Below, piece by piece: positions 34,424 through 43,945 of a stretch of DNA of 64,000 nucleotides. The first letter of the stretch is position 1. Each line of letters begins with the position of its first letter. Location: contig NZ_SBAP01000010.1 of assembly GCF_004134945.1 (NCBI RefSeq), positions 1 to 64,000 of the forward strand, in the 5' to 3' direction. The position numbers and the translations under genes were made by a program. This DNA is from Fusobacterium_C necrophorum_A (GTDB lineage: Bacteria > Fusobacteriota > Fusobacteriia > Fusobacteriales > Fusobacteriaceae). The notes under the pieces are model-generated. The model was not told the origin of the DNA and made no database searches. It worked only from the letters and a program-made list of their open reading frames with translations.

Positions 34424-34447
34424 AGCAAGAGTATTCTTGCTTTTTTC
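34424..34447 (+). terminator. Terminator between rpmF and plsX
   Basis: AGCAAGA-GTAT-TCTTGCT followed by TTTTT. It separates abundant rpmF mRNA from the fatty-acid operon; a TATAAT at 34516-34521 may restart transcription. Confidence 0.8.
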
Positions 34448-34553
34448 TTGTTTAAAAAATAACATACGTTTTTTAATTTTGATATTAAAACATATCTTTT
34501 TTGTAATTTTTCTTGTATAATATAAAGCAAAGTAAAAATACAAGGAGGCATCC

Positions 34554-35555
34554 ATGAAGATTGCGTTAGATGCTATGAGTGGAGATTATGCTCCCCATTC
34601 CACAATAGAGGGGGCAGTGTTATTTACAAAGGAGATAACGGAAACAGAAATTATTTTAGTGGGCAAAGAAGAAGTGATCGAACAGGAACTGAAAAAATAT
34701 AAGTATGACAGAAGCAGAATTCAGGTGTATAATGCCAGAGAAGTCATAGAAATGACGGATCACCCGATAGAAGCAATAAAAACGAAGAAAGATTCTTCTA
34801 TGAATGTTGCTTTGGATTTGGTAAAACAGGGAAAGGCGAGTGCCTGTGTTTCTTCCGGAAATACAGGAGCTCTTTTGAGTGCGAGTCAATTGAAATTAAA
34901 AAGAATTAAGGGAGTATTACGACCTGCCATTGCTTCTGTGTTTCCTTCCAAACATGGACAGATTGTGATGTTGGATTTGGGAGCGACTTCAGATTGCAAG
35001 GCGGAATATTTAAATCAATTTTCCAGTTTGGCTTCCAAATATGCAGAATTACTATTAGGAATGGAGAGACCCAGAGTCGGACTTTTGAATATTGGAGAAG
35101 AAGTGGGAAAGGGAAATGAATTAACACGAGAAGCTTACACTTTGTTACAACAAAATCAAAGTATTCACTTTATCGGAAATATTGAGGCAACTCAAATGTT
35201 GGAAGGAGGAGTGGATGTTGTTGTCACAGACGGATTTACCGGAAATATGGTATTAAAAACAGCGGAAGGAACTGCAAAATTGATTACCTCCTTTTTAAAA
35301 GAGATGATACAGGAAAGTATTTTATCAAAAATCGGAGCTTTGTTCTTACGGAAAACTTTTATGCATTTGAAAGAGAAAATGGATTCTTCGGAGTATGGAG
35401 GAGCAATTTTCTTAGGTTTACATAATATTTCTATCAAAGCACATGGAAATTCAAATGCGAATGGAATTAAAAATGCCTTGAAAGTGGCGGATAAATTTAG
35501 TAAAATAAATCTGATAGAACAACTAAAGAAAGTAATAGAGGAGGAAACAAATTGA
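34554..35555 (+). CDS. plsX: Phosphate acyltransferase PlsX
   Basis: A 333-residue PlsX that makes acyl-phosphate from acyl-ACP for phospholipid synthesis. The family start MKIALDAMSGDYAP is present, as are SSGNTGALLSASQ and NIGEEVGKGNELT. The TGA stop overlaps the TTG start of fabH, so the two are translationally coupled. SD AAGGAGG is well placed. Confidence 0.96.
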   Translation: MKIALDAMSGDYAPHSTIEGAVLFTKEITETEIILVGKEEVIEQELKKYKYDRSRIQVYNAREVIEMTDHPIEAIKTKKDSSMNVALDLVKQGKASACVSSGNTGALLSASQLKLKRIKGVLRPAIASVFPSKHGQIVMLDLGATSDCKAEYLNQFSSLASKYAELLLGMERPRVGLLNIGEEVGKGNELTREAYTLLQQNQSIHFIGNIEATQMLEGGVDVVVTDGFTGNMVLKTAEGTAKLITSFLKEMIQESILSKIGALFLRKTFMHLKEKMDSSEYGGAIFLGLHNISIKAHGNSNANGIKNALKVADKFSKINLIEQLKKVIEEETN

Positions 35556-36538
35556 AAAGCGTGGGAATAAAGGGTTTGAGTTCTTATGTTCCGGAAAGAA
35601 TTATGACAAATTTTGAATTTGAAAAAATAATAGATACTTCAGATGAATGGATTCGAACGAGAACGGGAATTGAGGAGAGAAGATTTGCTTCTCCTGAACA
35701 GGCAACCTCAGATTTATGTTATGAGGCAACACAAAAATTACTGGCAAGCATGAAAATGGATCCTCAAGAAATTGATTTTATCATGGTATGTACCTGTACT
35801 CCGGATTATCCGGTTCCAAGTACAGCCTGTGTTTTACAAAGTAAATTAAATTTATTGGGAGTTCCGGCAGTTGACATCAATGCGGCTTGTAGTGGGTTTA
35901 TGTATGGGTTGACAATGGCAACTTCTATGGTACAAACCGGATTATACAAAAATGTTCTGGTAATTGGGGCGGAAACCTTATCCAGAATTATGGACATGCA
36001 AGATAGAAATACCTGTGTATTATTTGGAGACGGGGCTGCCGCCGCCATCATAGGAGAAGTGGAAGAAGGGAGCGGTATTTTAGCGACTCATTTGGGAGCA
36101 GAGGGAGAAGATGAGGGAATTCTTCAAATTCCCGGAGGAGGATCCAGGTATCCTTCTACTTTAGAGAGTGTCCATGCCAAGAAACAATTTGTGCAAATGA
36201 AAGGACAAAATGTCTATAAATTTGCAGTGCATGCTTTGCCGGAAGCGACTTTAGCCGCTTTGGAGAAGGCAAAAGTGGAAGCTTCTCAAATTGCACGTTT
36301 TTTCCCACATCAAGCGAATTTGAGAATTATTGAAGCAGCGGCAAAACGAATGAATGTATCTTCGGATAAATTTCATGTCAATTTACATAAGGTAGGAAAT
36401 ACTTCCGCCGCTTCTGTCGGATTGGCACTTGCCGATGCTTTGGAAAAAGGAATGGTAAAAAAAGGAGATTATATTGCTCTGACAGGATTTGGAGCGGGCT
36501 TGACCTATGGTTCTGTCGTTATGAAATGGGCATATTAA
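35552..36538 (+). CDS. fabH: 3-oxoacyl-ACP synthase III FabH
   Basis: A 328-residue KAS III that condenses acetyl-CoA with malonyl-ACP to start fatty-acid synthesis. The nucleophile is C113 in DINAACSGFMYGL, the His is in FFPHQANLRI, and the Asn is in KVGNTSAASV. The start is TTG, supported by AGAGGAGG eight bases upstream and by the overlap with the plsX stop. Confidence 0.96.
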   Translation: MKSVGIKGLSSYVPERIMTNFEFEKIIDTSDEWIRTRTGIEERRFASPEQATSDLCYEATQKLLASMKMDPQEIDFIMVCTCTPDYPVPSTACVLQSKLNLLGVPAVDINAACSGFMYGLTMATSMVQTGLYKNVLVIGAETLSRIMDMQDRNTCVLFGDGAAAAIIGEVEEGSGILATHLGAEGEDEGILQIPGGGSRYPSTLESVHAKKQFVQMKGQNVYKFAVHALPEATLAALEKAKVEASQIARFFPHQANLRIIEAAAKRMNVSSDKFHVNLHKVGNTSAASVGLALADALEKGMVKKGDYIALTGFGAGLTYGSVVMKWAY

Positions 36539-36554
36539 TAATAAGGAGGAAGTT

Positions 36555-37469
36555 ATGGGAAAGGTAGCTTTTGTTTTCCCCGGTCAAGGAACGCAGTATG
36601 TTGGAATGGGAAAAGATTTATATGAAAAAAGTCCGAAAGCGAAAGAAGTACTGGATAGAATGTTTCAAAGTTTAGACTTTGATTTGAAATCCATTATGTT
36701 TGAAGGGACTGCGGAAGATTTAAAACAAACGAAGTATACACAACCTGCGATTGTCGCTTTCAGTTTAACTTTACTGGAATTGGTAAAAGAAAAAGGAATC
36801 AAGGCCGATTATGTGGCAGGACATTCGGTCGGAGAATATGCCGCCTATGGAGCTGCCGGGATATTATCATTGGAGGAAGCCATTCGTTTAACCGCAGCGA
36901 GGGGACAAATTATGAATGATGTTTCTGAAAAAGTAAAGGGAACAATGGCAGCGGTTTTGGGAATGTCGGCGGAGAAGATTCAGGAAGTTCTGTCTTGTGT
37001 TGAGGGAGTTGTGGAGGCTGTCAATTTCAATGAGCCGAATCAAACTGTCATTGCAGGAGAAAAAGCGGCGGTGGAAGCGGCTTGTCTGGCTTTGAAAGAA
37101 GCGGGAGCAAGAAGAGCACTTCCTTTAGCGGTTTCCGGTCCCTTTCATTCTTCTCTGATGAAAGAAGCGGGAGAAAAATTGAAAGAAGAAGCGGAAAAGT
37201 ATCATTTTACTATGACAAATATCGGATTGGTAGCCAATACAACAGCGGAGGTTCTAAGCTCAGTAGAAGAAGTGAAAAATGAGATTTATCATCAAAGTTT
37301 TGGTCCCGTGTATTGGGTAAAAACAATTGAATATTTGGTAGAGACAGGAGTGGACACAATTTATGAAATCGGTCCGGGAAAAGTATTATCCGGACTCATT
37401 AAGAAAATAAATAGAGAAATTACGGTAAAAAATATAGAAACACTTGAAGAAATTGAAAATCTAATGTAA
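36555..37469 (+). CDS. fabD: Malonyl-CoA:ACP transacylase FabD
   Basis: A 304-residue transacylase loading malonate onto ACP. Visible are FPGQGTQYVGMG (8-19), the nucleophile Ser91 in GHSVGEYAA, and SGPFHSSLM with the catalytic His. It lies 16 bases after fabH and 36 before acpP in the fatty-acid operon. SD AAGGAGGAAG precedes ATG. Confidence 0.97.
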   Translation: MGKVAFVFPGQGTQYVGMGKDLYEKSPKAKEVLDRMFQSLDFDLKSIMFEGTAEDLKQTKYTQPAIVAFSLTLLELVKEKGIKADYVAGHSVGEYAAYGAAGILSLEEAIRLTAARGQIMNDVSEKVKGTMAAVLGMSAEKIQEVLSCVEGVVEAVNFNEPNQTVIAGEKAAVEAACLALKEAGARRALPLAVSGPFHSSLMKEAGEKLKEEAEKYHFTMTNIGLVANTTAEVLSSVEEVKNEIYHQSFGPVYWVKTIEYLVETGVDTIYEIGPGKVLSGLIKKINREITVKNIETLEEIENLM

Positions 37470-37505
37470 AATACAGATATATTATTAAAAAATTAGGAGG
37501 AAGAA

Positions 37506-37730
37506 ATGTTAGATAAAATTAAAGAGATTGTAGTAGAACAATTGGGAGTGGAACCTGAACAAGTAGTAATGGAAGCTAGTTTCACAGAAGATTTAGGAGC
37601 AGATTCTTTGGATACGGTAGAATTGATTATGGCTTTTGAAGAAGAATTCGGAGTGGAAATTCCTGATACAGAGGCAGAAAAAATCAAAACAATCAAAGAT
37701 GTCGTAGATTATATAGAAGCTCACCAATAA
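37506..37730 (+). CDS. acpP: Acyl carrier protein
   Basis: A 74-residue acidic four-helix ACP. The phosphopantetheine serine is Ser34 in GADSLDTVEL. It carries the growing acyl chain for FabD, FabH, FabF and PlsX, all encoded around it. SD TTAGGAGGAAG is very strong. A stem-loop follows before fabF, which may allow a separate abundant acpP transcript. Confidence 0.98.
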   Translation: MLDKIKEIVVEQLGVEPEQVVMEASFTEDLGADSLDTVELIMAFEEEFGVEIPDTEAEKIKTIKDVVDYIEAHQ

Positions 37731-37756
37731 AATAAAAAAAAGAATAGAATATAGAG

Positions 37757-37784
37757 AAGGGGGGTACAAAAAATCCCCCTTTCT
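37757..37784 (+). terminator. Intercistronic stem-loop acpP-fabF
   Basis: AAGGGGG pairs with CCCCCTT over a loop of about 11 bases, followed by TCTTT. It is a partial terminator or RNA-stabilising stem. No fabF promoter is evident, so some read-through must occur. Confidence 0.6.
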
Positions 37785-37804
37785 TTGTAGAAAGAGAGGA
37801 AAAG

Positions 37805-39052
37805 ATGAAACGAGTTGTTGTAACCGGTTTAGGAATGATTTCTCCTTTGGCAAACAATGTGGAAGAGTCTTGGGAAAGATTACTAAATGGAGAATGTGGA
37901 ATTTTGAAAATTCAATCTTATGATGCTTCGGAAATGCCCGTACAAATTGCGGCGGAAGTAAAAGATTTTAATCCTATGGACTTTGGAATCGAGAAAAAAG
38001 AAGTAAAAAAATTAGCAAGAAATACACAATTTGCGATTGCCGCTTCCAAAATGGCATTGGAAGACTCCGGATTATCTTTGGAAATAATGAATCCTTTTGA
38101 TATTGGGGTAGTCATTTCTTCAGGAATTGGGGGAATGGAAATTTTTGAAGAACAACATAAAAATATGTTGGATAAAGGAATAAAAAGAATTTCTCCTTTT
38201 ACCATTCCGGCAATGATTTCCAATATGGCGGCGGGAAATGTTGCGATTTATTTAGGTTTACAAGGACCTAATAAATCCGTTGTGACAGCTTGTGCCTCCG
38301 GAACAAATTCTATCGGAGAAGCCTTTGAAGAAATCAAGCTTGGAAAGGCAAAAGTGATGTTGGCGGGAGGGACAGAAGCAGCGATTACTTCTTTTGCACA
38401 AAATGCTTTTGCCAATATGAAAGCTCTTTCGGATACTCATAATGAAGAACCGCAGAAGGCATCCAGACCTTTCAGCAAGGATAGAGACGGTTTCGTAATG
38501 GGAGAAGGAGCGGGAATCTTAGTCTTGGAAGAATTGGAACATGCAAAGGCAAGAGGGGCTAAAATCTATGCAGAAATGGTAGGATATGGAAGCAGTTGTG
38601 ATGCTTATCATATTACAGCACCTTATGAAAGCGGAGCGGCTGCAGCTCATGCTATGACTATGGCAATGGAAGAAGCGGGGGTGAAGCCGGAAGAAGTGCA
38701 ATATATTAATGCACATGGAACTTCCACTCCGGCAAATGATAAAACGGAAACCAGAGCCATTAAGGTCGCTTTTGGAGAAGAACAGGCAAAGAAACTTTGG
38801 ATTTCTTCTACGAAGGGTGCTTTAGGGCATGGTTTGGGAGCTGCAGGAGGATTGGAAGGAGTTATTCTCGCCAAAGTATTGGAAACAGGTATGGTACCTC
38901 CTACTATTAACTATGAAACTCCGGATGAAGAATGTGATTTGGATTATGTTCCGAATGTCAAGAGAGAAGGAGATATTCAAGCGGCAATGTCGAATTCTTT
39001 AGGTTTCGGAGGACATAATGCAGTGATTTTGATGAAAAAATATCAAGCCTAG
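37805..39052 (+). CDS. fabF: 3-oxoacyl-ACP synthase II FabF
   Basis: A 415-residue KAS II elongation enzyme. The Cys-His-His triad is visible as TACASGTNSI (C163), NAHGTSTPAND and KGALGHGLGAAG. It extends acyl-ACP with malonyl-ACP. Its stop is followed without gap by the rnc initiation region, so fab and rnc are one transcript, as in many bacteria with acpP-fabF-rnc order. Confidence 0.97.
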   Translation: MKRVVVTGLGMISPLANNVEESWERLLNGECGILKIQSYDASEMPVQIAAEVKDFNPMDFGIEKKEVKKLARNTQFAIAASKMALEDSGLSLEIMNPFDIGVVISSGIGGMEIFEEQHKNMLDKGIKRISPFTIPAMISNMAAGNVAIYLGLQGPNKSVVTACASGTNSIGEAFEEIKLGKAKVMLAGGTEAAITSFAQNAFANMKALSDTHNEEPQKASRPFSKDRDGFVMGEGAGILVLEELEHAKARGAKIYAEMVGYGSSCDAYHITAPYESGAAAAHAMTMAMEEAGVKPEEVQYINAHGTSTPANDKTETRAIKVAFGEEQAKKLWISSTKGALGHGLGAAGGLEGVILAKVLETGMVPPTINYETPDEECDLDYVPNVKREGDIQAAMSNSLGFGGHNAVILMKKYQA

Positions 39053-39061
39053 GTGAGTGTA

Positions 39062-39760
39062 GTGGGCAGAAATTTAGTAGACTTGGAACATAACATCAAC
39101 TACTACTTCAATGATAAAAAGCTTTTAAAGAATGCTCTGATTCATCGTTCTTTTGGAAACGAACACAGAACTTATAAAAATATTAACAATGAAAGACTGG
39201 AACTGCTGGGAGATGCAGTTCTCGGTCTTGTTGTTGCCGAATATTTATATCAGAAATATCCGGAGGAAAAAGAGGGAGTATTGGCAAAAATTAAATCTAT
39301 GGCTGTCAGTGAACCTGTATTATCCAGTGTATCGAGAAAGCTGCATATTGGAGATTATCTCCTACTGAGCAAGGGAGAAATTGTGACAGGGGGAAGAGAT
39401 CGGAATTCTATTTTAGGAGATGCCTTTGAGGCAATTTTAGGGGCTATTTATTTAGATAGCGGTTTTTTTGCTGCAAAAGAATATGTTCTCTTCCATTTGA
39501 AAGAGATTATTGACCATATTGATGATTTTGAAGAAATTTTGGATTTTAAAACAATATTGCAGGAGCATTGTCAAAAAAAATTCAAAGAAATTCCGAAATA
39601 CACTTTGTTGAGAGAAGAAGGACCGGATCATCGAAAATTATTTGAAATGCAAGTACAAATTCAGGATAAGGTGGCAAGAGCAAAGGGGAACAATAAAAAA
39701 ATAGCGGAGCAAAAAGCGGCAAAGAAATTATGCAAAGAAATGGGAGTCAGTATTCTATGA
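39062..39760 (+). CDS. rnc: Ribonuclease III
   Basis: A 232-residue double-strand RNA endonuclease. The catalytic signature NNERLELLGDAVLGLVVAEYL is complete, and a C-terminal dsRNA-binding domain follows (DFKTILQEHCQKKFKE to AEQKAAKKLC). A GTG at 39053 abuts the fabF stop but has no SD. GTG 39062 has AGGTGAG (39051-39057) at proper distance, so I take it. It ends in ATGA shared with the next gene. It processes rRNA and antisense duplexes. Confidence 0.94.
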   Translation: MGRNLVDLEHNINYYFNDKKLLKNALIHRSFGNEHRTYKNINNERLELLGDAVLGLVVAEYLYQKYPEEKEGVLAKIKSMAVSEPVLSSVSRKLHIGDYLLLSKGEIVTGGRDRNSILGDAFEAILGAIYLDSGFFAAKEYVLFHLKEIIDHIDDFEEILDFKTILQEHCQKKFKEIPKYTLLREEGPDHRKLFEMQVQIQDKVARAKGNNKKIAEQKAAKKLCKEMGVSIL

Positions 39761-40803
39761 AGCATTATAACATTCCCATTTTTATTAGCCACTTTGGCTG
39801 TCCCAATCATTGTGTATTTTGCAATCAGAAAAAAATCAATGGACAGGAAACGGATATTCGAGTGGAAGATATTCATCGAATTGTCAGAGAATATTTAAAA
39901 ACTCTGCCAAAAAAATCAGAAAAAGAAGTTGCCTTTTTTGGTGGAACTTTTACAGGGCTTTCTATGGAATTGCAAAGAGAATATTTGGAAGCTTTGCAGG
40001 AATACATGAGAAGAGGAGATATTCAAGGGATTCGATTGTCAACACGTCCGGATTATATTCGAAAAGAGATATTAGAGCAACTTAAGAAATATGGTGTCAA
40101 GGCGATTGAATTGGGGATTCAGTCCTTGGACGAGGAAGTGTTACGAAAAAGTGACAGAGCATACTCGGAAACACAGGTATTGGAGAGTATAAGACAAATT
40201 CGGAACTATGGGTTTGAAGTGGGAGTTCAGCTCATGGTAGGCTTGCCGGCTTCCAACTTGGAAAAAGAAATAAGAACGGTCAAAACTTTGATTGCCTGTC
40301 GACCGGATACGGCACGAATTTATCCCACTTTGGTATTGGCGAATACAGAGTTGGAAAAACAATATCGAAGAGGGGAATATCAGGCTCTTTCCTTAGAAGA
40401 AGCCATGGAACGGAGTCGTATTTTATATTGTTACTTGGAAGAGGCGGGAATTCGAACTATACGTCTGGGTTTGCAGGCAAGTGAGGAATTGAGTCAAGAA
40501 AATACGATGATAGCGGGACCTTATCATCCTGCCTTTCGAGAATTGGTGGAAACGGAAATTTCCTATATTTTTTTGAAACAGATTTTTGAAACGGAAGGGG
40601 TACAGAAAGTGTTCTGTCCGGAGATGGAAGTTTCCAGAATGATAGGTTTGAAGAAGAAAAATAAAGAACGTTTTGGAGAAAAATTTCAAGTGAGTATTCA
40701 GAAACGCTTATTGCCGGGAGAAATTATGATTGCCGGGAAGCGATATTCCAGAGAGGAAAGAATAAGGAGGAATCTCAATGTGGGAATTTCTATGGACCTC
40801 TGA
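39757..40803 (+). CDS. Radical SAM protein, Elp3-like
   Basis: A 348-residue radical SAM enzyme. The cluster motif is CPNHCVFC (CX3CX2C) close to the N-terminus, followed by VAFFGGTFTGL and a TIM-barrel core (LSTRPDYI, ELGIQSLDEEVL). It resembles the Elp3/coproporphyrinogen-oxidase-like group often encoded next to rnc, but has no acetyltransferase domain. The substrate is unknown. The start is the ATG of an ATGA overlap with rnc. Confidence 0.85.
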   Translation: MKHYNIPIFISHFGCPNHCVFCNQKKINGQETDIRVEDIHRIVREYLKTLPKKSEKEVAFFGGTFTGLSMELQREYLEALQEYMRRGDIQGIRLSTRPDYIRKEILEQLKKYGVKAIELGIQSLDEEVLRKSDRAYSETQVLESIRQIRNYGFEVGVQLMVGLPASNLEKEIRTVKTLIACRPDTARIYPTLVLANTELEKQYRRGEYQALSLEEAMERSRILYCYLEEAGIRTIRLGLQASEELSQENTMIAGPYHPAFRELVETEISYIFLKQIFETEGVQKVFCPEMEVSRMIGLKKKNKERFGEKFQVSIQKRLLPGEIMIAGKRYSREERIRRNLNVGISMDL

Positions 40804-42055
40804 TTTATTTTACCATAAAGTGGCTGTCTTTCGAGGACCTGAGCTTTGGGATTTACGGATAGAAGAAAAAAAGAAACTGCTGAGAAACGGGTTCTATATG
40901 GCGAAAAAAGAAAGAGAGAACTTTCTTCTTTTATCCAATGGACTAAAAGTATTTTGTTCCGAAGACTTTCCGGAAGGGCAGGAAAAAATTGTGCAAGTTC
41001 TGCAAGAAGAACGGGAAGGAAAGTTGGCGGAAGTCAGTCAAAAGATTGAAATAACAACCCCCTACTTTGTTTTTTTCCCTTATGAAAGAGGTATATATCT
41101 TTCAAGAAAGATTCAAGAAAAGGAAGAAAGAGAGAGACTGGAAAATATTTTTCAGCCGTATCGGGAGAGAGCTTCCTTTTTGATTCGAACGGAAGCGAAA
41201 GAGCAACAAGAAGAGACTTTGAAGGAAGAAATTCAAAAAATAGTACAAGAATGGGAACAGATTCAAAAAAGAGCTTTTGAATGGAGAGAGAAAGGAAATT
41301 TAAAAACTTCGCTTCCTTGGATGGAAGAATTCTTGGAGGAATATGGCAAAGAGGAATGGAAGTCCTGCTATTGTGAAAATTTTGAATGTCAAGAGCTTTT
41401 GGAAAAGAGTTTGCTTCCCTATCAAAAGAGATTGAGGGAATATCATGGGGAAATTTCTCTTTGGAAACAGAGAAAACTGGAAGAACAAATTGCACAACTG
41501 TGTCAGGAGAAAGTCCATTTACCTTCCGGAGGCTATTTATTTATTGAGAAAACCAAAGCTTGTGTTACCATAGATGTCAATCGAGGATCTGCCGGCTTGC
41601 ATGCAAGCAATCTAGAAGCGGCAAAAGAGATTCCAAGACAAGTCAAACTTCGAAACCTTGCCGGAATGGTTATGATTGATTTTATCAGCAACAAAAAAAC
41701 GGAAGAAAGAAAAGAAATCATAGATACTTTGAAGCGGGAATTTTCAAGAGATAATCATTTTCTCACATGGGGGGGCTTTCATGAATTTGACGTCTTTCTT
41801 TTTTCAAGGCAAAGAAAGGGAAAAGAATTAAGCTCCTATTACGATAAAAATAACGTTTTTTATCAGGTACAATGCTTGGAAAATGAGTGTAAAGAATTGT
41901 TGGAAAAAGGAGAAAGTATTCTTTCCGTTGAGGGAGAAAAAAATATATTACAGGAGTGGAAAAACTCCAGTCAATGTGGTATAAAAGATAGTATAGAACT
42001 CTTGTGCAAAGAAGAAAAAGCGGAAAAAAAATCTTTTAATATAAAAATAAAGTGA
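40778..42055 (+). CDS. RNase E/G family ribonuclease
   Basis: A 425-residue Rne/Rng-type protein. The catalytic DNase I-like core is recognisable: LPSGGYLFIEKTKACVTIDVNRGSA supplies the first metal Asp and LAGMVMIDFISN the second, the same pair as in E. coli RNase E. The N-terminal half is unusually Glu/Lys-rich and diverged, with no obvious S1 domain, and no zinc-link CxxC is seen (only a distant CYCENFEC). It would be a reduced RNase G. It overlaps the radical SAM gene by 26 bases, with SD AAGGAGGA. Confidence 0.82.
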   Translation: MWEFLWTSDLFYHKVAVFRGPELWDLRIEEKKKLLRNGFYMAKKERENFLLLSNGLKVFCSEDFPEGQEKIVQVLQEEREGKLAEVSQKIEITTPYFVFFPYERGIYLSRKIQEKEERERLENIFQPYRERASFLIRTEAKEQQEETLKEEIQKIVQEWEQIQKRAFEWREKGNLKTSLPWMEEFLEEYGKEEWKSCYCENFECQELLEKSLLPYQKRLREYHGEISLWKQRKLEEQIAQLCQEKVHLPSGGYLFIEKTKACVTIDVNRGSAGLHASNLEAAKEIPRQVKLRNLAGMVMIDFISNKKTEERKEIIDTLKREFSRDNHFLTWGGFHEFDVFLFSRQRKGKELSSYYDKNNVFYQVQCLENECKELLEKGESILSVEGEKNILQEWKNSSQCGIKDSIELLCKEEKAEKKSFNIKIK

Positions 42056-42061
42056 GGAGAT

Positions 42062-42559
42062 ATGAGAGTAGGAATTTATGCAGGAAGTTTTGATCCTATA
42101 ACCAAGGGGCATCAGGATATTATTCGGAGGGCTTTAAACATTGTGGATCGTTTGATTGTATTGGTCGTGAATAATCCCAACAAAAAATATTGGTTTCATA
42201 TTGATGAAAGAGAAGAGATGATTTTGGAAAGTATGGAAAGTCGGTATCGGGATAGGATTGAGATTCATAGATATGAGGGCTTGCTTGTCGATTTTATGAA
42301 AGAGAGAGGAGTGAACTTATTAATTCGAGGATTGCGGGCTGTTTCCGATTATGAATATGAAATGTGCTATGCTTTTACCAATAAGGAGCTGTCTCAAGGA
42401 AAGGCGGAAACAATTTTTATTCCCGCCTCCAGAGAATATATGTATTTAAGTTCCAGCGGTGTGAGGGAAATTGCAATCAATCAAGGAGATATCAGTGCCT
42501 ATGTCGATAAGGGATTGGAAGAAAAGATAAAGTTGAGGGCGAAAGAATTGGTGAAATAA
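42062..42559 (+). CDS. coaD: Phosphopantetheine adenylyltransferase
   Basis: A 165-residue CoaD, the penultimate step of coenzyme A synthesis. The nucleotidyltransferase motif GSFDPITKGHQDIIRRA (9-25) and the second signature EYMYLSSSGVREIA are intact. It starts 6 bases after the RNase gene, within the same operon, and radA follows 3 bases after its stop. Confidence 0.97.
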   Translation: MRVGIYAGSFDPITKGHQDIIRRALNIVDRLIVLVVNNPNKKYWFHIDEREEMILESMESRYRDRIEIHRYEGLLVDFMKERGVNLLIRGLRAVSDYEYEMCYAFTNKELSQGKAETIFIPASREYMYLSSSGVREIAINQGDISAYVDKGLEEKIKLRAKELVK

Positions 42560-42562
42560 TTC

Positions 42563-43945
42563 ATGGCAAAAATAAAATCTGTGTATTATTGTACGGAATG
42601 CGGGTATCAATCCGCAAAATGGTTGGGGAGATGTCCTTCTTGTCAGGAATGGGGTACTTTTGAGGAAGAAGTGGCTCTTCCGAAGGAAATACAAAAACAA
42701 CTTCATAGTACAGGAGCTTCAGGAAGCGTTTCCGAAAAAGTGAAGGCTTTGTCAGAAGTGAGTGTGGAAGGAAGTGAGAGATACACTACCGGTGTGGGAG
42801 AATTTGACCGGGTTTTAGGTGGAGGGTTGTTACAGGGCGAAGTCGTACTGCTGACAGGAAATCCCGGAATTGGAAAATCCACTCTCTTATTGCAAGTAGC
42901 TTCTTGTTATACACAGTATGGAGAGGTTGTTTATATTTCCGGAGAAGAATCTCCGTCACAAATTAAAAACAGAAGCGATCGCTTGGGAATTCGAGAGAGC
43001 GGTCTGTTATTGTTTACCGAAACGGATATTTTATTGATTTATGAATATTTAGTTAAGACGAAACCGAAAGTGGTCATTCTTGATTCGATACAAACCATTT
43101 ACAATTCGGCAGTGGATTCCATTTCAGGAACTCCGACACAAATTCGGGAGTGTACTTTAAAAATTATAGAATTGGCGAAAAGCTATGGAATTTCTTTTTT
43201 TGTCGTAGGACATATTACAAAAGACGGAAAAGTGGCAGGTCCTAAAATTTTAGAGCATATGGTGGATGCCGTGTTCAATTTTGAGGGAGAGGAGGGCCTG
43301 TATTACAGAATTCTGAGAAGTACCAAAAACCGCTTCGGTTCTACAAATGAGCTGGCTGTTTTCAGCATGGAAGAAGACGGAATGAAGGAAATTAAAAATT
43401 CTTCCGAGTATTTTTTGAGTGAAAGAGAAGAAAAAAATATAGGGAGCATGGTCGTCCCCATCTTAGAAGGAAGCAAAGTTTTTTTATTGGAACTGCAATC
43501 TCTGTTGACAGACGTGAGTGTGGGAATTCCGAAAAGAGTTGTGCAGGGATATGATAGAAACAGACTTCAGATTTTAATTGCCATTGCAGAAAGAAAGCTC
43601 TATCTTCCTCTCGGTATGAAAGACGTTTTCATCAATGTTCCCGGAGGTTTAAATATATCGGATCCTGCGGCGGATTTGGGACTTTTGATTTCCATGCTGT
43701 CTGCCTATCATGCTGTGGAGATTAGTCAAAAAATTGCAGCTATTGGAGAGCTGGGACTTCGAGGGGAAATTCGAAAAGTCTTTTTCATCGAAAAAAGACT
43801 GAGAGAACTTGAGAAATTGGGATTTAAAGGAGTCTATGTTCCGGAGGCAAATCGAAAGGAATTGGAAAAGAAAGAATATCACTTAAAGATTATTTATTTA
43901 AAAAATCTGGAAGAACTTCTGGAAAGAATTAAGGAGGGAAGATGA
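42563..43945 (+). CDS. radA: DNA repair protein RadA/Sms
   Basis: A 460-residue RecA-like helicase for branch migration. An N-terminal zinc finger (C10, C13, C24, C27) precedes Walker A GNPGIGKST (99-107), the KNRFGST motif specific to RadA, and a C-terminal Lon-like domain (PGGLNISDPAADLGLL). It overlaps disA through ATGA, the conserved radA-disA pairing in which RadA modulates DisA. Confidence 0.97.
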   Translation: MAKIKSVYYCTECGYQSAKWLGRCPSCQEWGTFEEEVALPKEIQKQLHSTGASGSVSEKVKALSEVSVEGSERYTTGVGEFDRVLGGGLLQGEVVLLTGNPGIGKSTLLLQVASCYTQYGEVVYISGEESPSQIKNRSDRLGIRESGLLLFTETDILLIYEYLVKTKPKVVILDSIQTIYNSAVDSISGTPTQIRECTLKIIELAKSYGISFFVVGHITKDGKVAGPKILEHMVDAVFNFEGEEGLYYRILRSTKNRFGSTNELAVFSMEEDGMKEIKNSSEYFLSEREEKNIGSMVVPILEGSKVFLLELQSLLTDVSVGIPKRVVQGYDRNRLQILIAIAERKLYLPLGMKDVFINVPGGLNISDPAADLGLLISMLSAYHAVEISQKIAAIGELGLRGEIRKVFFIEKRLRELEKLGFKGVYVPEANRKELEKKEYHLKIIYLKNLEELLERIKEGR

